Below, one piece after another: positions 1-8,200 of a stretch of DNA of 35,834 bases. A program made the position numbers and the translations under genes. The number at the start of each line of letters is the position of its first letter. Positions within the stretch are counted from its first letter, which is position 1. This DNA comes from S015-6 sp964384945 (GTDB lineage: Bacteria; Desulfobacterota; DSWW01). The stretch covers positions 1 through 35,834 of the forward strand of contig CAYLMK010000039.1 of NCBI GenBank assembly GCA_964384945.1, given 5' to 3'. Below the pieces are notes generated by a model. It searched no databases and had not been told where the DNA came from. It saw nothing but the letters and a program-made list of their open reading frames with translations.

Positions 1-387
1 CAGTTTGACATCATGGCCGAAAAAATTTCCAAGGAAATTCTCTGCCCGGCGGTGCGACGCGGGGACGAAGAATGGTTCGCCCTTGTGAAATGGGTGCTGT
101 TTGCGCTCATCGAGGCTGAAGAGTTGGGCATTACCAGCGCCAATGTGCGGGATCTTCAGCATAATACCAAAGACCCCAGAATCCGCTGGTTTCTCAATTC
201 AAGCGGGCAACAGGCAAAAGCGCTCGGACTCAAACCCGACTGGGCGGCCGATGTGATCGCCGCGGTCGGGAATTATGGCGAAATTTTTGAACGCAATTTT
301 GGCCAGGCCAGCGGCTTGAATATCGAACGGGGATATAATCGATTATGGAATCAGGGCGGTTTGATGTATGCGCCGCCGTTTCAATGA
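1..387 (+). CDS. aapJ: General L-amino-acid ABC transporter periplasmic binding protein, C-terminal part
   Basis: The frame is open from the first base, so the 5' end lies outside the window; about 128 residues are visible. The tail resembles the end of AapJ/BztA-type periplasmic binding proteins: a block AVRRGDEEW, then ALIEAEELGITSANV, then VGNYGEIFERN, and the ending LWNQGGLMYAPPF, which is typical of this family's C-terminus. Such proteins bind L-amino acids in the periplasm and deliver them to the AapQMP permease/ATPase. The next gene is not aapQ but an unrelated permease, so the rest of the transporter, if present, must lie upstream or elsewhere. Codon use and base composition are visibly less GC-rich than beyond 2.6 kb. 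The family call is from memory of family motifs, not from a search. Confidence 0.8.
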   Translation, partial: QFDIMAEKISKEILCPAVRRGDEEWFALVKWVLFALIEAEELGITSANVRDLQHNTKDPRIRWFLNSSGQQAKALGLKPDWAADVIAAVGNYGEIFERNFGQASGLNIERGYNRLWNQGGLMYAPPFQ

Positions 388-410
388 TAATCATCACGAG
401 CAGGGTTCTT

Positions 411-1757
411 ATGGAACTGTTTAACTTCGAGACTATCACAACGCTAATTGTATTTGTCGGCGTCATTCTTGTGATCGCATTTGACCTCATCGACATGCTG
501 CTTGCGGCGTTGATCGGCGTGAGTATCCTGATCGTATTGGGGATTTTAGACTCTCATGATGCCATTGCCATCAGTCAGACCGCGGGATCCCCCATTGCCC
601 TGCTGTTCGGCGGCATGGTGGTGGCGCGGACGCTGGTTCCCACCGGCGCATTTGACTATATCGGCGCCATCTATGTACGGGCGACCCAAGGAAGCGGAAA
701 GCGGTTCCTGCTCGGGCTTTTTATTCTGGTGGCGCCGCTGTGCGCGGTGTTGCCCAATGCCACCACGGTCATCATTCTTGCTCCGATCATCATCCTTGTC
801 GCAAACGCGCTCGAAGTGGATTTTGTCGGCCCTTTGGTGCTCGCGGCCATTATCAGCAATTCCGCCGGCATGCTCACCCTCGTGGGTGATCCGGCCACAT
901 TCCTTGTGGGCAGCTCCATCGGGATGACATTTTCGCAATATTTGCACAAGGTAAGCCTGGGCGGCTTACTGTGCCTGGTGGTCATCCTTCCCCTCATGCC
1001 GATGCTCTTGAAAGATGTATGGCGGGTGCGGCGCGCATTGCCGGTTGATTCCAAGTTGAAGCCTTTGAAGAGGCCTTTTTTTGCAGGATTTGCATTCATG
1101 GTCCTGGTGTTGATGGTGCTTTTGTTTCTATTCGGCGAGAAAACCCCGACGCGCATCGTTCCGCCGGGCGTGTCCATCATCGCTGCAACCATGGCGCTGC
1201 TGGTGATCCATGCCGCAAAAGTCGAGCCGATCGAAAATGTTATTCAAGACCTTGACTGGAAGACGATTCTTTTTCTGATCTGTCTTTTCTGTCTGGTTCA
1301 GGCATTTAACAAAACAGGCATTTTACAGACATTATCTCAGAATCTGTATGTCTGGTTTGGCGTGGACCTTGTCCTTGTCGCAATGATTCTCATCGCCGGA
1401 GTGGGGGTTGCATCCAGCCTTCTGGCCAATATCCCGATCGTGGCCGCCATGCTGCTGATGCTCAAGGGATATTTTGTGGCCGCGGAAATGGTTCCGGACC
1501 TGGCGCTGGACCCGACATTCACAGACTGGCCCGTAAAAGTCATTCCGGTATTCGTGGCCATGATGTTTGCCGCCACCTTGGGCGGCAACGCCACCCTCGT
1601 GGGGGCTTCCGCCAATGTGGTCAGCGCCGGCATCTGCGCTTCACACGGCAAGCCGGTGTCGTTTGTCGCGTTCATGCGCTACGGCGTGCCGGTGGCTGTC
1701 TGCCAGCTGGTCATCGGCGCCCTGTATGTGCTGGGAATGCTTTGTTTTGGCGGTTGA
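411..1757 (+). CDS. ArsB/NhaD-superfamily (SLC13-like) permease
   Basis: A protein of about 448 residues made almost entirely of hydrophobic helices (roughly 10-12 segments). Two half-repeat signatures support the ArsB/NhaD ion-transporter superfamily: ISNSAGMLTLVGDPATFLVG in the first half and LGGNATLVGASANVV near the C-terminus. LPNATTVIILAP matches the conserved helix before the first signature. Members exchange Na+/H+ or export or import anions such as arsenite or citrate; the substrate cannot be read from the sequence. The chosen ATG follows a weak AGGG five bases upstream. An alternative in-frame ATG at 384 overlaps the upstream stop codon (ATGA) and would allow translational coupling with the binding-protein gene. 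Composition matches that gene and not the DNA beyond 2.6 kb. Confidence 0.85.
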   Translation: MELFNFETITTLIVFVGVILVIAFDLIDMLLAALIGVSILIVLGILDSHDAIAISQTAGSPIALLFGGMVVARTLVPTGAFDYIGAIYVRATQGSGKRFLLGLFILVAPLCAVLPNATTVIILAPIIILVANALEVDFVGPLVLAAIISNSAGMLTLVGDPATFLVGSSIGMTFSQYLHKVSLGGLLCLVVILPLMPMLLKDVWRVRRALPVDSKLKPLKRPFFAGFAFMVLVLMVLLFLFGEKTPTRIVPPGVSIIAATMALLVIHAAKVEPIENVIQDLDWKTILFLICLFCLVQAFNKTGILQTLSQNLYVWFGVDLVLVAMILIAGVGVASSLLANIPIVAAMLLMLKGYFVAAEMVPDLALDPTFTDWPVKVIPVFVAMMFAATLGGNATLVGASANVVSAGICASHGKPVSFVAFMRYGVPVAVCQLVIGALYVLGMLCFGG

Positions 1758-1793
1758 TATTATTGAGTTCCGCATAAACAATGCAATATCATA

Positions 1794-1818
1794 GAGGCAT
1801 CCTGAAAGGAGGTGCCTC
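1794..1818 (+). terminator. Hairpin downstream of the permease gene
   Basis: GAGGCATC and GGTGCCTC can pair (8 bp including one G-T) around a nine-base loop, 36 bases after the permease stop. No T tract follows, so a classical intrinsic terminator is doubtful. Confidence 0.25.
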
Positions 1819-1915
1819 AAGGAGACCGCAGGGTTCTCCGAAAGCGCTTGCCCTTTTTGGGCCCCCCTTGAGAACGTGATCCTCCCTCGCCACCTGTTTT
1901 GTTCTGCGGGAACCG

Positions 1916-2159
1916 ATGCCCGAAGCCTGTCTCGTCTACCGTCCCCGAAAACCGCACCGGACCCCCTTCTGCCAGTGCGTCCAGGATCACGACGAAAGCC
2001 TCGAACAGGTCTGGCCGGAACGATTCGCCAAACGCTACGGATTCTGGAGACCCCGCCTGAAGCAGGTCATGGTCCATTACCCAAGAACGAAAGTCCTGCC
2101 CGAGCTGTGGGCAGAAACGCGCCGTGGAGTTCGGCGAGTGGCTCTGCGGGCATGTGCTA
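1916..2159 (+). pseudogene. IS91-family transposase remnant (zinc-binding N-terminal domain, frameshifted)
   Basis: Translation from 1916 gives YRPRKPHRTPF, then ERFAKRYGFWRPRLKQV, which is the opening pattern of IS91-type Y2 transposases (YRPR-x-P ... E-x-F-x-x-RYGF-x-RP). After about residue 55 the match stops. In a different frame, 2097-2159 reads CPSCGQKRAVEFGEWLCGHV, the typical CPSC-x-QKR...F-x-EWL segment of the same domain. The roughly 35 residues that normally lie between the two blocks (ECG...GFARVxC...) are missing. Nothing recognisable as the catalytic tyrosine domain follows. This is therefore a doubly damaged relic: an internal deletion plus a frameshift and loss of the 3' end. 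It sits exactly where the low-GC left end meets the high-GC rest of the window. Recognition rests on remembered family motifs. Confidence 0.7.
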
Positions 2160-2650
2160 CTCTCAGCTTCCGGCCCTCCAAGAAGAGGATTCCTCCCAGG
2201 TCTCGCCAGCGCACCGGGACTGTTAATCTCTCCGGCCGGCACGATGCGTCTTTCCTCTTGTCGCACCCGTCTGTTCAATTTCTGCACGTCCGACCTGCTT
2301 TCTCTGCCTTTTCGATCTGACCCTCTCTTGAGCCCCCCACCCGGCCGCAAGATCTCCCCTCGGACTCCCCGAGACCACACAAGATCTTGTGGGTTCTCAT
2401 TCTTGACGCACAATCACGTCGGTTGCTATTCTACAACCCCCTGAAAGCACGTCTCTATTTCTTATTCCTGACATAACGCAACTTTCCCGCTCGTCGCGGG
2501 TTTCATTCATCAAGCGGGCCGGCCTTCCTGGCCCCCCGGGTTCACCCGAGGGTACAATCGGTCTGCCGGTGTGCGGTCTGGCCTCGGTCGGCGGGTCGTC
2601 GGGAGCAAGGTTTGCGCAGGAAGGAGAGCCTTGATAGGGGAGGGTTGCGC
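2160..2650. other. Gene-free stretch after the IS91 relic
   Basis: No convincing coding region. Open frames on both strands here are Arg/Ser/Pro-rich and resemble no family. A short hairpin (CCCGC-tcgtc-GCGGG, 2486-2500, followed by TTTCATT) is the only structured element seen. No strong promoter was found ahead of the esterase gene that follows. Confidence 0.5.
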
Positions 2651-4015
2651 ATGCGTCACGTGGAAGGTTCGTCGAACAGTCGCCGGGTATGTGATCGTGA
2701 AAGGAGCCGGGAATTCCGCCGGGAAGCTGGAAAGCGCCCCTTACGTCGCGGCGGGGCCCTGGCGTTCTGCCTGGTCCTGGCGCAGGGCCTGTTCCTCGGC
2801 GCTCCCTCCCGGGCGTTTCCGGTCTCCGACGTGGACTACAACCGGGACGAGGAAGGCCCCCGGGGCCCGTACCACGACTCGCCAGTCAACCCCGCCCTCA
2901 ACTGCCTGGACGTGCACCTGCCGGCAGGTGGGGGGACCGGCCTGCCCGTCATGGTCTATGTGCATGGCGGGGGCTGGAGGAACGGCGACAAGGGGAACAC
3001 GGCCTACAAGGACGAGCTTTTCACCGGCGCGGGCTACGTGTTCGTGAGCCTGAACTACCGCCTGTCCCCGGACCCGCCGGACCTCGCCGCGGCCAACCGG
3101 GTCATGTTCCCGGACCACCCCCGTGACGTGGCCGAGGCCATCCGGTACGTGTACGACAACATTCACCTGTCCGGAGGAGACAATCAGCAAATCTATCTCA
3201 TCGGCCACTCGGCCGGGGCCCACCTGGTGGCCCTGGTCGGAACGGACCCGAGCTACCTGGGCGCGTTCGGTCTCCCCGCCGACGTGATCAAGGGCGTCTG
3301 CCCGCTCGACGGCGCCCAATTCGACATCCCCGTCAACATGGCAGCGAACCCGAGCGACATGCTCTACAACGCCTTCGGCACCCCGGAGGAGAACGACTCG
3401 ACCGGGTCCTGGGCCGCGGCCTCGCCGGCCCTGCACGCCGGCCCGGGGTCTCCCCCTTTCTTCCTGGTCACCCAGGAGGGCAAGGCGGAGAGGGTCTGGC
3501 AGAACGAGAACCTGATCGCCGCGATGGGCCGCGACCCCTCCCGTTTCGTCGTCACGGTCGACCGGACCCACGCGGAGATCAACCAGGACCTGGGCGACCC
3601 GGAAGATCCCTCCCACATCACCGAGGCGGTCATGGGCTTCTTCGAATACGTCCGTACCGGCGCTGCCTGCTCGGACGGCGACGGGGACGGCTACGGCGAC
3701 CCGGCAAGTCCCGCCTGCACCGGCGGGGGGAAGTGGGATTGCGATGACGGAAACCCGGACGTGAGCCCCGGCCGGGTCGAGGACTGCGGCAACGACGCCG
3801 ACGACAATTGCGACAGCCTGGTGGACGCCGCGGACCCGGATTGCGCCATCCCGCCGCCCGCCTGGGGCGCGGCCGCGACGGCGGAGGCCGCCACCTCGAT
3901 GCCCCCTGTTTCCGGGGTTGCCACCGGGCTCACGAACCTTGCGAGCGCTCTCTTGCTGCCCGCCCTGACGCTGCTCTTGCTGCGAGGAGCCGCCAGGCGG
4001 TGCCGCGCCGGATGA
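2651..4015 (+). CDS. Secreted alpha/beta-hydrolase (esterase) with MopTI-like metal-binding repeat and C-terminal membrane tail
   Basis: 454 residues. Residues 31-55 form an export signal preceded by paired arginines (LRRGGALAF), possibly Tat. The hydrolase domain spans about 60-335. It shows the oxyanion motif HGGGW (105-109), the nucleophile elbow GHSAG (Ser187) and a probable catalytic His307 (THAEIN), as in hormone-sensitive-lipase/carboxylesterase-type enzymes. Residues 340-398 carry a DGDGDGYGD / DCDDGNPDV / DDNCDSLVD repeat of the putative metal-binding MopTI type. A hydrophobic tail (426-445) ends in RGAARRCRAG. The start has GGAGGG at a good distance. It is a clear paralogue of the esterase at 7154 (shared FTGAGY, NYRLSPDPPD, GHSAGAHLV) and shares its repeat-plus-tail design with the SGNH hydrolase at 22343. 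Substrate unknown. Confidence 0.85.
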   Translation: MRHVEGSSNSRRVCDRERSREFRREAGKRPLRRGGALAFCLVLAQGLFLGAPSRAFPVSDVDYNRDEEGPRGPYHDSPVNPALNCLDVHLPAGGGTGLPVMVYVHGGGWRNGDKGNTAYKDELFTGAGYVFVSLNYRLSPDPPDLAAANRVMFPDHPRDVAEAIRYVYDNIHLSGGDNQQIYLIGHSAGAHLVALVGTDPSYLGAFGLPADVIKGVCPLDGAQFDIPVNMAANPSDMLYNAFGTPEENDSTGSWAAASPALHAGPGSPPFFLVTQEGKAERVWQNENLIAAMGRDPSRFVVTVDRTHAEINQDLGDPEDPSHITEAVMGFFEYVRTGAACSDGDGDGYGDPASPACTGGGKWDCDDGNPDVSPGRVEDCGNDADDNCDSLVDAADPDCAIPPPAWGAAATAEAATSMPPVSGVATGLTNLASALLLPALTLLLLRGAARRCRAG

Positions 4016-4209
4016 CGGAGCGGGTCCGGCCGGCTACCGCGAGCGAGCGCCAATCCGGCCCCTCGGCCTCGGGAAGGTCTCCTCCTTGCGGACCGAGTTC
4101 CGGCCGCCCTCTCGGCACCGGGGGAGAGCCACGGGCGACCGGCCGCGAGCACGGCCTCAACCTGCTTGCGCCTGTGTTCCGGAGAGCGACGAATGAGGGG
4201 GGAGAAGCG

Positions 4210-5787
4210 ATGGCAAACCGACGGCGCATGGATCTAATCGCCGCCGGCCTCTTGCTGCCGGCCGTTTGCATGGGGGCCTGTTCCAGCCGGTCTGAGGGTG
4301 AGGGCCCCCCATGCCCGGCGGCTGCTGGCGAGTGTCGGCTGCCGGACGTCTTCCCCTATGCACCCCTATCCACCTACCGGGGCATTCACGGCAACCGGGA
4401 GAACAACGACCGCATCCTCTACACGGGCCCGGAATCCGCGGAACTCGGCGAATGGCACGCGCTCAAGGGAAAGAGGGTCTGGCAGCCGATCTCCTTCTCG
4501 GCGGACTCCGCAAAGATTTACGCCACCACCCTGAATGCCCCCGGAGAGGAGGACCCGTGCAACTTCTTCGAGGTCACGCTGGCCACGGGCGCCGTCCGCT
4601 GCCTCGGCGAGTTCAATACCTTCGTGGCCGCCAACACGGTCCTCGTTGATGCGCAGGGCGATTTCTATCTCCTCGAGCCGGGGGACGATCCGGCCGATGG
4701 GGAAGGTCCGCTCTTCCTCATCCGTCGCTTTGACGCCGAAGGCACACTGCTCCGGACAATGGAGGTGCCGGGCCACGCGATGGCCACCGGCGCGCATTTC
4801 ACTCCGGACGGCCACCTGGCCATGCTCACCGTCGACGGCACGGTGGTGGTCGCCGGACGGGGCGATGACGACTTCGTGCGCACGCTGGATCTGGTCGAGA
4901 TTCTGGACCTGCGCCCGCCCGGACAGGCCGCCGCGCCGGCGTCCGCCGTGTCGGCCGTGGCCGGTGCATCGAGCGTCTTCTCCTTCGAGACCATCGGTGT
5001 TTCGGCGCAGAACCAATTGTTTCCACTCGTCTATGCGGACGACGGGGCGGTCCTGGCCGCCGTGGACATCGACACCGACGGCTCTCTGGAATTGGCGTGG
5101 ACGGTGAAGCTGGCCGGACAGACCTCGAGCACGTCGCCGGCCGTGACCTTTGACGGGAACTACGTCGCGGTCGGGGATGATCACGCCCTTGTCTACCTCG
5201 TGGATGTGAAAGCCTGCAACCGGAACCGGGACGGGGACCCCGACCCGCGCAAGTGCGAGCCGCTCTGGTCCTACCCCCTGGCGGAGAGGCCCTCTGTGGC
5301 GTCGATAGCCCTGGACGAAAACGCCTGCATGTACCTGGCCAACTGGACCGGAGACCCCGCAGTTGACGACTTGTTCGTGCTCTGCGACAACAACGGGACG
5401 CCCGAGGTCAAATGGGGCGCCAACCTGAGCTGCGGCGAAGAGAACGCCACCTGGACGTCCTCAACAACCGTTCTGGACAATTACGTTCTGGGCGGGATCA
5501 CCTGGGCGGAAAACATCCTCCCCGACCAGGGCCTGATTCCGATCGGCAAGGACATGCACCACGAAATCGTCGCTCTCGACATCGACACCGGTGAGGTGGT
5601 CTGGCGGGCGCCTGCCCGGGACGACTCCATCAACGCGATCGCCTACGGCCCGGACGGCAACATCTACGTGCCCAACTGGGGCTTCCTCGACGAAATCGGC
5701 GACCGCATCTACCCGGGAGACACCCCGGAGTTCACCGGCGGCATCACGCGCTACGAGCCGGTGCGGGTACCCGGTCAAGTGAAGTGA
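4210..5787 (+). CDS. Lipoprotein with PQQ-like/WD-type beta-propeller
   Basis: 525 residues. The N-terminus MANRRRMDL is followed by a hydrophobic stretch ending MGAC, a plausible lipobox, so the protein is probably lipid-anchored. The body contains repeated strand patterns with D-G turns typical of propeller blades: SPAVTFDGNYVAVGDDHALVYLVD, ALDENACMYLANW, IVALDIDTGEVVWRAP and INAIAYGPDGNIYVPNW. These resemble PQQ-dependent-dehydrogenase-type blades (ALDxxTGxxxW) without visible quinone-binding or catalytic residues. A DGDPDPRKC segment near the middle may bind calcium. GGGGGAGAAG stands just before the ATG; the same frame is open upstream to 3808, but that part overlaps the esterase gene and looks non-coding. 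It lies between the first esterase and two further propeller-like proteins, so a shared extracellular job is likely. Function unknown. Confidence 0.8.
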   Translation: MANRRRMDLIAAGLLLPAVCMGACSSRSEGEGPPCPAAAGECRLPDVFPYAPLSTYRGIHGNRENNDRILYTGPESAELGEWHALKGKRVWQPISFSADSAKIYATTLNAPGEEDPCNFFEVTLATGAVRCLGEFNTFVAANTVLVDAQGDFYLLEPGDDPADGEGPLFLIRRFDAEGTLLRTMEVPGHAMATGAHFTPDGHLAMLTVDGTVVVAGRGDDDFVRTLDLVEILDLRPPGQAAAPASAVSAVAGASSVFSFETIGVSAQNQLFPLVYADDGAVLAAVDIDTDGSLELAWTVKLAGQTSSTSPAVTFDGNYVAVGDDHALVYLVDVKACNRNRDGDPDPRKCEPLWSYPLAERPSVASIALDENACMYLANWTGDPAVDDLFVLCDNNGTPEVKWGANLSCGEENATWTSSTTVLDNYVLGGITWAENILPDQGLIPIGKDMHHEIVALDIDTGEVVWRAPARDDSINAIAYGPDGNIYVPNWGFLDEIGDRIYPGDTPEFTGGITRYEPVRVPGQVK

Positions 5788-6043
5788 GGCGTCGGACAGC
5801 CCGAGGTTGCAGGCCGGCTTCAGGTGATTGGGCTTCCCGGATGGTTCCCCGTGGGGCCGCCGGGCTCGAGTTCCGCCGCCCGCTTCCTCCGACAAGGGGG
5901 AGGGGGCCTCGTGGGCGGAAGGACCGCACAGGGGCAGGAACCGGAGCGGACGATGGGGCGGGAGTTCTTGCGTAGAGACTGGACAGGAGGGGGTTCGCTG
6001 CGGCGAACTGGCTCGGTCAAGGCAGGCAAGAGGAGGACGCAAG

Positions 6044-6954
6044 ATGTTCAGACGAAATCTGGCTCCTTGCTGGATCGCTGTCGTGGTTCTCTCCGGCCTG
6101 TTCCTTCTGGGTCAGGAGACCTGGCCGCCATCGGATTGCGCGGATGCGGACGGGGACGGCTACGGCGTGGGGGAGGGCTGCGCGGGCACGACCTCGATCG
6201 CGTGGGCGTGCTGCTCAGGACCGATCGCGGCGCGCAGTACGGCTTTCTCGACGAGGTGGAACAAAGTACGGACAACCTGAAGCCGCTTCCCTACGACAAA
6301 GTGGGTGACAAGGCGCGCTGGCTTCCGGGCCAGCTACGGTTCACCTACATCGGCAGGATGGACGCCGGGGGCGAGAGCACCCGGCAGGTCGTGCTGGTCG
6401 ATGCCAGGGACGATACGAGCCAGGTCGTCTCCGACCCGGCGGTCCGGCGCAACTACACCACCGCGACGCCCTTCCGCGCCCCCGAGTACCGGGACGAGGT
6501 GCTCATCGCGGCCACCGCCGAACACGAGATCGCCATCTACCGCGACCTGGGCGGGGAGCACTGGGAGGAGATCAAGGTGCTCACGAGTCCGGACCCGGAA
6601 CTGCGCTACCTGGACGGCGTCGAGGTCATCGAGGGCGACGGGGCGGACAGCCCCTATGTCGGATGCATGCCCTGGCAGACCGCCTACATCACGGCCTGGG
6701 CCAAGGACGACCTTGTCTTTCCCACCGAGACCGGGGTCTTCCTCTGGTCGCTCGACGGAACTTACGCCCAGCGCATAGACACCGGCAACGAGAAGGGCGC
6801 GGGTCACTATGATCCCGAGATCGTGGTGACACGCGACGCCTCCAGCGGGCAAGAAAGCCTGTTCGTGCACTTCACTTCGCGCGATCCCGGAAACCCACTG
6901 CGCCAGGTCAACGTGGGCCAGACCGGCCTGCGCTGGCCGAGTTGCGCTCCTTGA
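6044..6954 (+). pseudogene. Exported propeller-like protein with GLFLLGQETWPP leader, apparent one-base frameshift near 6190
   Basis: Translation starts at an ATG behind AGGAGG. Residues 1-29 match the leader of the protein at 8201 at 21 of 29 positions, including the unbroken block LSGLFLLGQETWPP. A MopTI-like run DADGDGYGVGEGCAGT follows, and then the frame hits a stop at about 6278. The adjacent frame continues without break to 6954 with a clean propeller-like body (VGVLLRTDRGAQYGFLDEV ... EIVVTRD ... LRWPSCAP). Adding one base between 6190 and 6191 would read GCAGTDLDRVGVL and give one 303-residue protein. This is either a sequencing/assembly error or a genuine recent mutation. A perfect GTTCGC-tgcg-GCGAAC hairpin lies at 5993-6008, ahead of the start. 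Precise function unknown. Confidence 0.7.
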
Positions 6955-7153
6955 GCCCAATATGGAAACCGCATCCATTCCGTCCGTGGGACTCTGAATG
7001 CAAGGTTTGCGGGGGATTCCGCGCTTTCAGGACTGCACATTGCAGGTACCCGGTGTTTCCGGGGTGCCGCGATGTTGAAGACACAGAGGAAGGACCGGAA
7101 AAGGAACCCCTGAATCGGGTGAAAACCGAAAGAGAGGCTGGAGGGAAAAGACC

Positions 7154-8065
7154 ATGAAGCGCGGACTTCTGAGTTCTTGTTCTGTCTTTGGTGTGGCCGT
7201 TGCTGTCTTTATGTTGGCGGGCTGCCCGCCGCCACCACCGGGCTACATCAAAATCCCGGATGTGCGCTACGCCACGACTCCCGGGGTCGAGGCCGATCTG
7301 CAGAGCCTTGACATTTACCTGCCGGACCCGGCGCCGGTCGATCCCATGCCGGTGGTCATCTGGGTGCATGGCGGCGGGTGGGCGATCGGCGACAAAGCCA
7401 ACCAGATGCAATACAAGCCTGCTCTGTTCACGGGCGCCGGTTACTGCTTCGTCAGCATCAACTACCGGCTTTCCCCAGACCCGCCCGATTGGGATCCAAG
7501 CCGGATCATGCATCCGATTCACGTGCAGGATGTGGCGGCAGCTATTGCCTGGGTACATGAGCACGCAGGCGAATACGGCGGGGACCCGTCCCGCATCGGC
7601 ATCATGGGTCATTCCGCCGGCGCTCACCTTGTGTCGTTGGTGAGTACGGATGCGTCCTATCTGGGAAGCCATGCCCTGCCGTTGTCGGTCATAAGAGGCA
7701 CCGCGTCGATCGACGTTGACGGCTACGACATTCCAGGGCATTTCGCAGATGAGCCGGGCGACCCGGTATACCGGAATCCCTTTGGCGACGACCCGCTTGT
7801 CTGGGCGGACGCTTCGCCAATCAACCACGTTGCCGCCGGCAAGAGCATTCCGCCGCACCTGTTCGCCCTGCGCGGCAGCGAGAACCGGCGTATGCGGACG
7901 CTGGCGTTTGCGGACTCGTTGGAGGCCGTCGGCGTCGCGACCACTCGTGTGGAGGCGGATGTCTACAGCCACGACGAGGTGAACTCGGTCATCGGCGCAC
8001 CGGGCGAGACCGTGATCACGCCGCCGCTCATGGCCTTCTTCGAGGGGGTCTTCGGCGGCATCTGA
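7154..8065 (+). CDS. Alpha/beta-hydrolase (esterase) lipoprotein
   Basis: 303 residues with a clear lipoprotein signal: MLAGC places the lipidated residue at Cys24, followed by a PPPPPG linker. The hydrolase domain has the oxyanion motif HGGGW (72-76), nucleophile elbow GHSAG (Ser154) and probable catalytic His273 in SHDEVN, equivalent to THAEIN of the esterase at 2651. These are features of the carboxylesterase/HSL-like group. It lacks the metal-binding repeat and C-terminal tail of its paralogue; lipid anchoring replaces them. The start is supported by GGAGGGAAAAG upstream. It sits between the two proteins with the GLFLLGQETWPP leader. Esterase activity is a family inference; the substrate is not evident. 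Confidence 0.88.
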   Translation: MKRGLLSSCSVFGVAVAVFMLAGCPPPPPGYIKIPDVRYATTPGVEADLQSLDIYLPDPAPVDPMPVVIWVHGGGWAIGDKANQMQYKPALFTGAGYCFVSINYRLSPDPPDWDPSRIMHPIHVQDVAAAIAWVHEHAGEYGGDPSRIGIMGHSAGAHLVSLVSTDASYLGSHALPLSVIRGTASIDVDGYDIPGHFADEPGDPVYRNPFGDDPLVWADASPINHVAAGKSIPPHLFALRGSENRRMRTLAFADSLEAVGVATTRVEADVYSHDEVNSVIGAPGETVITPPLMAFFEGVFGGI

Positions 8066-8200
8066 CCGACCGAGCCGTTCTTCCATGTTATGGCGACGAG
8101 GTGGGGTGCCGTTTCAGGGCAGTTCAGGCGCTGAGGACAAGAAGAAAAGCTGCATGTTTCGGGTTGAATGGACAAATGCCGGCCAAAAGGAGGGCGCATC

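Noticed and set aside
1817..2413. Minus-strand open frame of 198 codons in the gap after the permease
   Set aside because: It is antisense to the IS91 relic and its product shows no family pattern; the plus-strand transposase motifs explain the sequence better.
2741..3616. Open frame on the minus strand opposite the first esterase
   Set aside because: The plus strand has complete hydrolase motifs here; the minus product resembles no family.
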